DNA of 64,000 nt from contig WION01000055.1 of NCBI GenBank assembly GCA_015039365.1, positions 124,001-188,000 on the forward strand, in the 5' to 3' direction. The DNA is from Amanita rubescens. Taxonomy: Eukaryota; Basidiomycota; Agaricomycetes; Agaricales; Amanitaceae. The translations under genes and the position numbers were made by a program. Below are positions 24,101 through 32,870 of this stretch, in pieces; position 1 is the stretch's first letter, and each line of letters begins with the position of its first letter. Under the pieces are notes generated by a model. That model saw only the letters and a list, made by a program, of their open reading frames with translations. It was not told the DNA's origin and made no database searches.

Positions 24101-26042
24101 CTTGTATGTCAGCATTATGCAAACCAGGCAGAAATGTACCTGGAATCCACGGAGTCCATGGAGTCCATGTGGATTCCTTGTCACTCCTGTTCCAGGCAAA
24201 TTCCTGAGATTCCGTGGAATATGCATGGATTCCATGCACTTTTTTTAGTGTGTTCTGGGCCATTTGGACCATCTTGAAATTGCAAGGAATCCACGTGGAT
24301 TCCATGGAACTTCCACACGGAATGCAAGGAATCCATAAGGAATGAGTGGGGGAGGGTAAAGACCTCGTTTCATCACATCTTTTCCTATGACCAACAGCTT
24401 GTGAGTAATGTTGCACATTTTGTGAAAGGCAGTCTCATCACATCTTTTCCTATGACCAACAGCAAGTGAGTGACATGGCACATTTTGTGAAAGGCAGTCT
24501 TGCCACATCTTTTGGTATGACCAACAGCAAGTGAGTGACATTGCACATTTTGTGAAAGGCAGTCTCATCACATTTTTTCCTATAACCAACAGGTTGTGAG
24601 TGACATTGCACATTTTGTGAAGGGCAGTCACATCACATCTTTTGCTATGATGAACAGCTTGTGAGTGGCATTGCACATCTTGTGAAAGGCAGTTTCATCA
24701 CATCTTTTCCTATGAGCAACAGCAAGTGAGTGACATTGCACATTTTGTGAAAGGCAGTCCCATCACATCTTTTGGTATGTCCAACAGGGAGTGAGTGACA
24801 TTGCACATTTAGTTAAAGGCAGTCTCATCACATCTTTTCATATGACCAACAGGCTGTGAGTGACATTGCACATTTTGTGAAAGGCAGTCACATCACATAT
24901 TTTGCTGTCACCAACAGTTTGTGAGTGACATTGCACACAGCCGTCTCATCACATCTTTTCCTATGACCAACAGCAAGTGAGTGACATTGCACATTTTGTG
25001 AAAGGCAGTTTCATCACATCCTTTCCTATACCAACAGCTTGTGAGTGACATTGCACATTTTGTGAAAGGCAGTCTCATCCCTTATTTTGACCAACAGCAA
25101 GTGAGTGACATTGCACATTTATTTTGTGAAAGGTAGTCTCATCACATCTTTTCTATGACCAACAGTCTGTGAGTGACATTGCACATTTTGTGAAAGGCAG
25201 TCTTGTCACTATGACCAACAGCATGTGAGTGACATTGTACATTTTGTGAAAAGCAGTTTCTCACATCTTTTCCAATGACCAACAGCTTGTGAGTAATATT
25301 GCACATCCTGTGAAAGGCAGTCTTGTGGCAGTCCAAGTCTCATCACATCTTTTCCCATGATCAACAGGAAGCAGTGAGTGACATTGCTCATTTTTTGAAA
25401 GGCAGTCTCACTGCATCTTTTGATATTACCAACAGGGAGTGAGTGACGATGCACAATGATTTTGTGAAAGGCAGTCTCATCACATCTTTTCCTAGGACCA
25501 ACAGGAAGTGAGTGACATTTCACATTTTGAGAAAAGCAGTTTCATCACATTGTTCCTATGAACAATAGCTTGTGAGTGATATGTACATTAGAATGTTTTA
25601 CTCTATCTCATTGATAGTCTGAAATCTTCTCCATTTTTGGAGACAGGGAAAGGCTGTTTGCAATCCAGGTATCTTTGTTCTTTTATTATTTGGGTAGTAC
25701 ACAGCTGATGCAATGCATCAAGCCTACTGATTGCCAGATTTTAGTTTGTAAATTATTCCTTTTCATATGTGGTATTTATCCTTAAAACTTCAAGCAATTA
25801 TCATTATTGCCAAGCTATCCTTTTGGATTGATGCATCACTTCAGCTATCGGTAGCACAAGCCTTGTATCAATACAAGCAAAAAAGCTACATTCAGAAACT
25901 AAAGACTGACATTACTGCTGACCTTCTGCACTATGGTCATAAAGATTTGGTCACATTACTCTATAGGAAGGTGACTCACATTGAAGGTGGGTCCTTTGTC
26001 TACTCATGCACTAGTACTTATGAACAATTTATGGCAGGGTGA
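18157..26042 (+). CDS. P-loop GTPase-like protein with giant intron array
   Basis: Spliced by eye from ATG 18157. Exons carry a Walker A motif (IIGRANAGKTTILEKVCG, 18300-18355), the switch-like FIFHDSQGFEAGSTEEL (18605), HAIWYCIPMDSPRP (split by an intron at 18725), VPLVVIFTKFDGQI (18965; the TKxD-type base-specificity motif), the FVSTQMNNLDLCV block (19290) and VFGKFPHFW (19466). Introns of about 50-100 bases fit GT-AG rules with preserved phase. After FPHFW the next recognisable exon is at about 25775-26042 (AIIIIAKLSFWID ... LLYRKVTHIEGG), a segment that in this basidiomycete family usually follows closely. The six kilobases between hold the mini-intron array and a hAT-like insertion. The exact 3' acceptor is uncertain. 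Function unknown; no other catalytic domain is seen. Confidence 0.75.
20615..21934 (+). repeat. Homogeneous 65-bp array, left block
   Basis: Twenty donor sites, from 20686 to 21896, mostly exactly 65 bp apart. Each unit starts GTGAGTGACATTGCAC, has a T-rich tract (CATCTTTTCCTAT) and ends GACCAACAG, i.e. a typical 62-base fungal intron, plus a 3-base spacer. Spacers: GTT 5, GGA 4, CTT 4, CAA 4, and one each of TCT, GCT, TTT. The last unit is split by the hAT-like insertion. Confidence 0.95.
21935..24366. mobile_element. Non-autonomous hAT-like element inside a mini-intron
   Basis: The element is 2432 bp and is flanked by the 8-bp repeat GTTTCATC (21927-21934 and 24367-24374). Its ends share CTTTACCCTCCCCCAC as inverted repeats within an imperfect 21-bp terminal repeat. 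Subterminal regions (21960-22195 and 24055-24335) are packed with GGAATCCA/TGGATTCC and GGAGTCCATG palindromic motifs in both orientations. No transposase reading frame is visible inside. Excising the element with one GTTTCATC leaves a mini-intron of exactly 62 bases (39+23), which confirms the boundaries. Confidence 0.88.
22200..24040. other. Interior of the hAT-like element
   Basis: AT-rich, with no convincing reading frame on either strand. 22780-22940 holds loose TCTGACTGTC repeats and 23930-23965 a C/G homopolymer-like palindrome. The interior may contain older nested debris that I cannot resolve. Confidence 0.5.
24375..25600 (+). repeat. Homogeneous 65-bp array, right block
   Basis: Nineteen donor sites from 24401 to 25572, continuing the left block after the insertion. 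Spacers: CTT 5, CAA 5, GGA 2, one each of GTT, GCT, TTT, TCT, CAT, GAA, and one 6-base GAAGCA. Units in the second half vary more in length (56-85 bp) than those near the insertion. Confidence 0.95.
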
Positions 26043-27029
26043 AGTACCCAGCATGATTATCAGGTGATTCATTGTCTGCATTGCCTTTGCATTGAGCTCA
26101 TATTCATTTGTACATAGATCACTTCCAATCATATGCCCCCCCTTGGTTATTTATCCATGTGTCTGAGCCTTTCTTTCTAATGTAGCCATATATATGGTCA
26201 TTTCCATAAGTTCAGTGACAGGTTTGACTCTGTGGCTGAGCGGGAGGTCATCAAGGCCACCTCTACTTCGAAGACGACGACAACTAGCTTCTTTCTGCCT
26301 CATCCTCTCGTACTTATAACTGACAACCTTATTGTCAAGGCCTTGGCGAAACATCTTGCATCGTTTGTTTTTACGAGTGCTCCCCCCCTATCCCCATGCT
26401 CTTTCTTCATTCTATCCCGACTCGTAGGATTTTCCCTCCCCTACCCCAAGTCGCTTGCCTCTCCTCTCGTATAAATACCACTCGGTTGTTACTACCTCCA
26501 TGCCAAATGGACATTATTATTGATGCCGTTTTAAATCACGCGTGATAAGTAAGCTGAAGTTCAATGCCTAGGTAACGGCATTTGGCTGCGCAGCTCTTCT
26601 GGTTAACGTCCTTGGAAACTCCACGAATCGACTTTCTCTAACGACTTCTTAGAACTTCGCTCCTACGACTCGGGACTTTCGACTTTACTCCGATGTACGC
26701 ACTATTGTCTGCCCTGTTTGAATGACGACGATGACGACATTGACATAGGTTCCGAGGCCGAAACGATGAGGATGCTGGTACTAAATGGCGTAGTCGTCTA
26801 TAGCAAACCGTTGTAATCGATTCATCGATATCCGTCTGCGATTTTGTGCTTTAGATTCGCTCTACTTCGTCTTGAGCAACTTGGATTGGTCTAGATAAGG
26901 TTTCTTCGGAATACTCACAAACGGACAATAGACGATACGATTTCCAGGAATACTATATGTACAGAATGTTCACGGTCTGCTATGGATGACCGATGAGCAT
27001 CCCAAACAAAAGGATTGAGGTACGAACAC
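26043..27029. other. Intergenic region after the GTPase gene
   Basis: The AT-rich character of 18-26.1 kb ends near 26.13 kb and ordinary composition resumes. A promoter-like TATAAATA occurs at 26472 with no gene seen downstream on the + strand. No coding region supported. Confidence 0.4.
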
Positions 27030-28546
27030 TCACTCTACAACACAAAAAAGTTTCTTCTCAAGATCGATGTAATCTTTGTACGGCGGCAGATCAATGCGGT
27101 TAAAGCCAGTATGGCTCTTTGGAGATTCTGACGGGTCACCCCATTTCGCGACTGTAAACCGTCTTTGCAGCTCTTGAAAACCTTTGATAGAGACTCGCGG
27201 TGATCCAGTGGTAAACCTCAAAAGACGCGATTGACGTTCTGAGGACCAACTCCGCACGCATTGCCAGAACCACTGAATCACGTCATCGTCGCTCTCATAC
27301 CCATCGTATACCGTATGTTTCGCCCAATCGTCGCTACCGCATTGAAAAAGGTTAGCGCTCAGTCGCTCCTTGACGTAGAACTTGGACTTACACATCAATA
27401 TCCGACGTGCCACCGATAAGGAGCTTCAATTCATCTTCGTCGAATACCCTGATTAGATCCAATGGGATGATTTCGCTGAAGCCAGCCATGAACGCGTCGA
27501 ATCGATCTTGGACGCGTTTACAAAGGCAATACTCGACGAGCAAGTCCACGTATTCCTTCTTATTCTCTTCGGTTACTTTGATATCGTAACCCCCAGGCTT
27601 AAGCTCAAATGTTTTGATTCCGCGAAGTCGTTCTTCTGTGACTGTAAAATTCGAATCGAATTTACCTGTGATGTCGTTTTCACTGTATCACAACTAAATA
27701 AACGGGTAATGATGCGCGTGGGAGCGCAACTCACAGTATCCGTGTCAACCGGCCATACAACTCGGTATCGATGCTTTCCAAGTCTGCCAGGTTGACTTTT
27801 TTGTTAAGGATCATCTTGTAGAAGCTGGTGGTAAAGGAGGCGTCCAAGAGGGAACGATGAAAAATACATAGGCCGATGCACCGGCCGACGAACTTGAGAT
27901 GCTCCGGGTTCGTATCTTTAGCATCGGATGAATATTCGAATAGGGAATATGATTGAGTGGATATGTCGCGCGAGAGTAAGTAGAAAAATTCCCTGGAAAA
28001 GTCAGGCGCTCGGGGAGACGACTCGGAAGCGGAGTCCAGATCATCTGATTCGCCCTCAAACATGATCAAGAGTCGACGTTTCAAATCTTCCGGAGTTTTT
28101 TGCATAATTTCGGCAAAACTATCTTCAAAGATGTGACTTCGCCTGACTTTGACCCGACATAGGCCGCCTTCCTGCGCGCGCATAACAGGTTGGCTTCTGA
28201 AATAAATGCGTTTCCTGAAAAATTGCCGCGTAAAGTCGTGAAGACGACTTGGCAATGAAAGACGAGGATCGTCCCAAGTCGTTATTTTTGCAATATGGTC
28301 GACGAAGTAAACTTTCCCTTGTGAATTGACGCGCATTTCCCAGCCTGGGGGTAAATGGCCGGGCTCGGCAGCGCTTTCAAGCACGTTTGGGAGTGGCTTC
28401 AAGGACTGAGGGTTGGACCAGTGTGTGGTGCGAGTGTTGTGATCAACGTAATAGCGTTGACCTGTTGGGGTGAATCGCTCCTCCCAACCCTTTGGAATGT
28501 TTTCATCGTCAGTCACAGTATCCGCCACTTGACATTGCATCAGAAG
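27030..28546 (-). CDS. Rsp5/NEDD4-like HECT ligase, short, catalytic Cys replaced by Gly
   Basis: Two WW domains open the protein (IPKGWEERFTPTGQRYYVDHN...W and LPPGWEMRVNSQGKVYFVDHI...W), followed by the HECT N-lobe (KVRRSHIFEDSFAEIM, EFFYLLSRDI, FVGRCIGLCIFHRSLLDA) and C-lobe (ELKLLIGGTSDID, VIQWFWQCVRSW, LLRFTTGSPRVS). Two introns (about 27680-27735 and 27330-27390) splice in phase and keep the frame open. NEDD4-type ligases attach ubiquitin through a Cys in SHTCFNR; here the codon at 27105-27107 gives SHTGFNRIDLPPY. The C2 domain and one or more WW domains at the N-terminus are absent, and the conserved C-terminal tail (…GFGQE) is missing. The protein cannot form a thioester as read. It may be a regulatory decoy or a young pseudogene. 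The start near 28546 is a guess among several ATGs just after a GA repeat. Confidence 0.8.
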
Positions 28547-28643
28547 TTGGTTGTGAGAGAGAGAGAGAGAGAAGACGGCAGTGACTATATTTAGTAGCAT
28601 CATAACTATATCGGGCCGATTCGGCTACGCTACTCCGTCGCCC

Positions 28644-30537
28644 ATGACACGGACGTCGGATGAACAAGTTCCTCTTCTACAGGATACTACTATTGAACAA
28701 ACACAGTTTCCATGGTTACAATTCTCGATCATCTTTGCATTGAAGACTTCAGAATTCCTGACGTCAACCACTACACATCCGTTCATTCCAGATGTAAGTA
28801 CGCTCTCTGAACCCCGTCATTCATTTATACTGATCATCATTGTTCTTACTAGCTAGTACGACATGTCGGGATAACAAACGGAGAGAGGAACGTCGGATAC
28901 TATGTTGCTTTGCTGGTACGAAGGTCTTCTCCCTCAGTGTATGTCATCGCTGAAGGAGATGATTCCGTCAACAGCTATCCACGTTCTTTGCTGCTGAGAC
29001 AGTTACAACGTTCCTTTTCTCTCACCTTTCGGATCTGGTAGGCCGCAAACCTGTTCTTCTCACTTGCGTAATCGGCTTGTCGATATGCATCTGCGGCTTT
29101 GGGGTTTCGATGACGTTCTGGATTCTAGTCCTGTGGTTCGTACTATGTTCAAATCAATACAAAATTTCTGATGCTTCGATAGGCAAGCTATAATGGGCGC
29201 ACTGAGTCAGCATTTTATTGGAAATGCCGTCGTGGTTGAACTTTGACGTGTATCTTAGACGGGACAATGGGCGTAGCGAAAAGGTTCGTCATCGTCATCT
29301 CAATGCTCCCTGTTACTGATTCGATGAGGCAGCATGTTGGTAGAAGCAGCCGATTCAACTCATCTCGCTCGAGTGCGTGCCAGATTTAGTTCAGAACATC
29401 ACGTTCTCATTGGGACGTAGGCAATAGGCTATTTTGGCACCTCTGCATACGTTGCGAATATGGTGGGTCGTATTTCCATTGTACTACCTCACGCATGATT
29501 GATTATATGCGCCACAGATTGGGGGTAAGATCGGCGGTTCACTGGCAAGACCAGTCGAGCAATATCCACACCTGTTTGGTTCCAGTGAATTTCTCAAGAA
29601 ATACCCTTACTTTCTTCCTTGCGCCGTCTCCTCAATTTTACTGTTCATCTCCTGGCTATCCGGAGTTGCTTTCCTGAAGGAAACCGTAGCGAAGCCATTA
29701 CCAATTTCTAGCATACTCAAACGCAATGCACGGGAAGAGACCTCGGAAGAGGGAACCGAAAGCGTCAGAAAACCACCATTACGTGCCATCTTCGTACGCC
29801 CAGTCATAATCGCCGCAACCAACCTTGCAGCCCTGGCTCTAGTCGACAGATTCTACATCGCCGCCGACGCTCTCTATCTCTCGACTCCAATCAAAGACGG
29901 CGGCCTCGGCTTTTCCGTAAACGCCATCGGTACTTTCTCTTCTACCTCTGGAACGGTCGTATGCGTATCTCAGCTATTCTTCTTCGCACCCATACACGCC
30001 AACTTGGGCTCGAAATATCTATTTATAATTGGTCTATCTGCGGCGCTTCCGCGATTTGCGTTGTGGCCTGCGATGAATTGGATTGCGAGGAACGACGGAT
30101 ATATGGGTTGGGTGTGGTTCGGGCTTGGATTTCAGATGTGTTGTTCGGCGTTTATTCAGTTTGCGTACGGTAAGTCGTTGCGTATTCTATCTACATGATG
30201 CCACGTCATAGGCTGTATATAGGTGCGATTTGGGTTTTGATTGCTCGATCTCCTGGAAACCGCAGTTCCTTGGGTGCGGTAGTGGGATTCTGTCATGTAC
30301 GCTGCTTCCAAGTTCTTCCGATTTCGATACTATGAGCTCAACTATTAACAGGTGGGGAATAATGTAGTACGCACCATAGGCTCTGCAGTATCAAATTCGC
30401 TCTTTTCGCTGTCGATTGATAAAGGGTATCTGGGTGGATATTTCGCATATTTCATCTTCATCTGTGTTACGATCATAGCGCTGTGCGCGACATTGTTATT
30501 GCCCAGAGACGAGATTACGCAGGAAAGGAAGCGCTAA
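28644..30537 (+). CDS. MFS transporter 1
   Basis: A multi-exon major facilitator of the drug/proton-antiporter-like type found in expanded numbers in mushrooms. The start at 28644 gives MTRTSDEQVPLLQD; TM1 contains FPWLQFSIIFALKTSEFL. Motif A between TM2 and TM3 reads LSDLVGRKPVLL. The loop before the central region is IGGKIGGSLARPVEQYPHLFGSSEFLKKYPYFLPC, then a central hydrophilic loop with acidic residues and TM7-12 (AIFVRPVIIAATNLAAL ... ALPRFALWPAMNWIAR ... GYLGGYFAYFIFI). It ends at 30537 with a short Arg/Lys tail. At least eight short introns are needed. Substrate unknown. The HECT gene starts about 100 bp away on the other strand, so the two may share a promoter region. Confidence 0.85.
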
Positions 30538-30864
30538 GCACATGTACTCGTATACTAACACTACAAAACCCTATTCAAAGAAATCGGTATTAGGTTCTTG
30601 ATATCATCAAGCCAGGCCTCGGACGAGGTAGTGGCCCATACGGCCAAGTGAGTTATAAAACTCTTCACACGGTAGGCATACATGCAATACAATTAGCTAC
30701 AGAAGAAGTCATCTGTCCAGGTCCATGCCGCAACGATCTTGTCAATGTACATAGGAGTCTGGTCGGATAGCCATCGAATGAACGTTGAACGTTGAACGGT
30801 GATGGCAATTCTTCCTTATTCATTCTTTGCCGGCCGGTCTGGAACGCATATCTAGCTCGATTCA

Positions 30865-32551
30865 TTACATGTACTCCTCTTCGTTCATGTCGTCAAAGGG
30901 CCAGTGCGCTGCGATCTGAGCCCGTTCCTCCTCGGATCCGGCCTTCGCCAATGTATCCAACTTCAGCTGCTTGCTGCGCATTATGGCCTGCTCGTAGTTC
31001 CTGGCGGGCACCCAGACCTCCGGCCCGCAGCCGATGATGATTCGGCACGCCTCTGGAGTCACGTCCGCTCTTCTCTGTTCCGCATCTAGCCTCATGGTCT
31101 CGTATACGTCCTTGGCGTCGAACACGAGAGGACACGGCGGGCCTCCCCCCGTAAGCGTCTCCCAGTTCACCGTTGCTTCTATCAGCGCAACCTTCAGCGC
31201 GAGAGTTTCGCCTTCCCACGGGTCACTGGCGTAGCAGAAGAGGCGGCGGCAGAGCACTCCCATGGGGATCGTCAATGCCGCATAATGAAGCTCGTTGTAC
31301 TCCTCCGTGCATTTGACGTAGTAGTAATGGACGAGGCGTTGACGGTAGAGTTCCTCATCTTCCAAATTCTCCGGTAGCGAAGGCCGCGTCATAGATTGCG
31401 AGATAGCATCATCATAGCTCTGTAGCCGTTGGGGTATACCGGCAAGGAGAAATAGAGGTAGGATCGAGGTATGTTGCCAGTCGATTAGGCTGACGACGCG
31501 TAAGCTAGAGTCGGGCGACCTGGAAACGATGATATTGCTCGGCTGGAGGTCGGGATGGCGGATGCAGAAATGACCGAGGGCTGGGTCCCTGGGGATCAGT
31601 GACGACGCGATGAGGAGATAGCGGTCCAGGTTCTCGATGTGATCCGACGGGAGCTGCTCCTGGTATTGGTAACCTTCCCTCCTTATGCATTGGAACGGCA
31701 ACAGTGGTCGACCAAACCGTTCCAGATAAGCTAGTTCCTTGTCAGCTCCTCTTACGAGTGCTGCTTCGGAACTTTCGTCTATAGTTATCAGTTAGTTTAA
31801 GGGAGTAATAAAAAAGGCAAAGAGCAGCCTACATGGTCCCCGATCTACGTCGAGCTGTGATCTCCTACCATACCACAGAGGCAGTGCTGTATCTGGACCG
31901 ATGCAGAAACGCTTGTCCTCTAGCGGGATGCACGGCCTCCCGGCCACATTCTCCAAGTCTTTTGTATAGTACAGGCTTCCGCCAGCCGGGAAAGCAATCG
32001 ACATCATCTTCGACTCGAGTTCAGCAAGCTGGCATGAGACTGAAATAATGTCCTCTTCCCCTAGGTCAAACCATATGTCGCTCAAGCTAGTGGCTTCTAC
32101 GAATTCCATAAAGATATACTCAGTCTCTGCCACGTTGTCCGATACAGGCGAGTATCCATATACCTCAGGTATAGGCAGCCCAGAGGAACGGAGTAAGGCC
32201 ATAGTAGCCACTTCACTGGCGACAGCGAAGTACTTGGGAATCGTAGCCGGGTACGGGATACGCGCTACCATTTTGAAGCCACCGCTCATGGTGATAAGGA
32301 AGGTACGGTTAAACCCACCCTCGGCGAGTTTTTTCAGGTCGACAATATCATCAGGACTCCGATCGACGGACTGTGCTGCAAGTCGACGTAGCCCATCGAC
32401 GTTGAAGACCCGTCTACGCTCTGCGTGGCGAAGGACATCGTTGATACTAGATTACGGGTTACTAGACATATACCCCGTAGAATAACATGCATGAGGCTTA
32501 CATCCACCGCCCTGACGTGTAGTCAAAAAGGTCGTGACGAAGATGCACCAT
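30865..32551 (-). CDS. APH/AIM9-like kinase-fold protein
   Basis: Exon 1 starts at the ATG at 32551 (MVHLRHDLFDYTSGRW); an intron with donor GTAAGC leads to INDVLRHAERRRVFNVDGLRRL and the nucleotide loop LAEGGFNRTFLI. Later come the Lys region (MVARIPYP), the Glu region (SEVATMALLRSSGLPIPEVYGY), the hinge YIFMEFVEA, the catalytic loop HPDLQPSNIIV (30865-31701 exon, about 31550) and the metal-binding SLIDWQHTSILPLF. This matches the aminoglycoside-phosphotransferase fold of the fungal AIM9/FMP29-like family, whose substrate is not known. All catalytic residues are present and it looks intact. It sits between MFS gene 1 and a duplicated scrap of that gene's 3' end, so it may have been placed here by the same rearrangement. 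Confidence 0.85.
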
Positions 32552-32705
32552 GATAGAGAACGCACGACGTGGCGGCCAACGGGTCGTAGAGCTCAAGTAA
32601 GAAAAGTGAAATGAACGCAGTGAGAGCAAGGATGGCGCAGAGACAGTGAGACTGGAACTGCCAGAAAGGAGAGTCAAATACGGATCTGAAAAGAAGGGCT
32701 AGCTT

Positions 32706-32870
32706 GTTTTGTTGATGTTACGATCATAGCGCTGTGCGTGACATCGTTATTGCCCAGAGACGAAATTGCAAGCGCTAGGCGCAATGGGTCGCCACTCGCT
32801 AGAGTACATCTACTCGTATACATCTCATTACAAGGCCCTATTCAACGAAATCGGTATTAGATTCTTGATA
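32706..32870 (+). pseudogene. Duplicated 3' end of an MFS transporter gene
   Basis: Matches 30463-30615 (the last coding bases and 3' flank of MFS gene 1): TTACGATCATAGCGCTGTGC, TTATTGCCCAGAGACGA and CGAAATCGGTATTAG recur in order. The coding part encodes the last transmembrane residues and the PRDEI tail. It lies tail-to-tail with the NTPase gene and overlaps its C-terminal codons. Confidence 0.85.

Larger units (their letters stand above)
19467..25646 (+). repeat. Chain of mini-introns with 3-base microexons
   Basis: From the donor at 19467 onward the order AG, three bases, GT(G/A)AGT-type donor recurs. Seventeen diverged units have donors at 19586, 19722, 19775, 19828, 19895, 19952, 20001, 20058, 20121, 20183, 20242, 20300, 20356, 20415, 20479, 20552 and 20615, spaced mostly 46-75 bases. 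The intervening sequences hardly resemble one another. Thirty-nine near-identical units follow in two blocks. The pattern is clean except at 19528-19645, where the spacer would be 4 or 7 bases, and at 25368, where it is 6. None of the triplets is a stop codon. Positions were counted by hand. Confidence 0.85.

Noticed and set aside
20615..25600. Minus-strand reading frames such as KDVMRLPFTKCAMSLT across the 65-bp array
   Set aside because: They are a by-product of the repeat; 65 is not a multiple of three, so the frame rotates and no stable protein repeat results.
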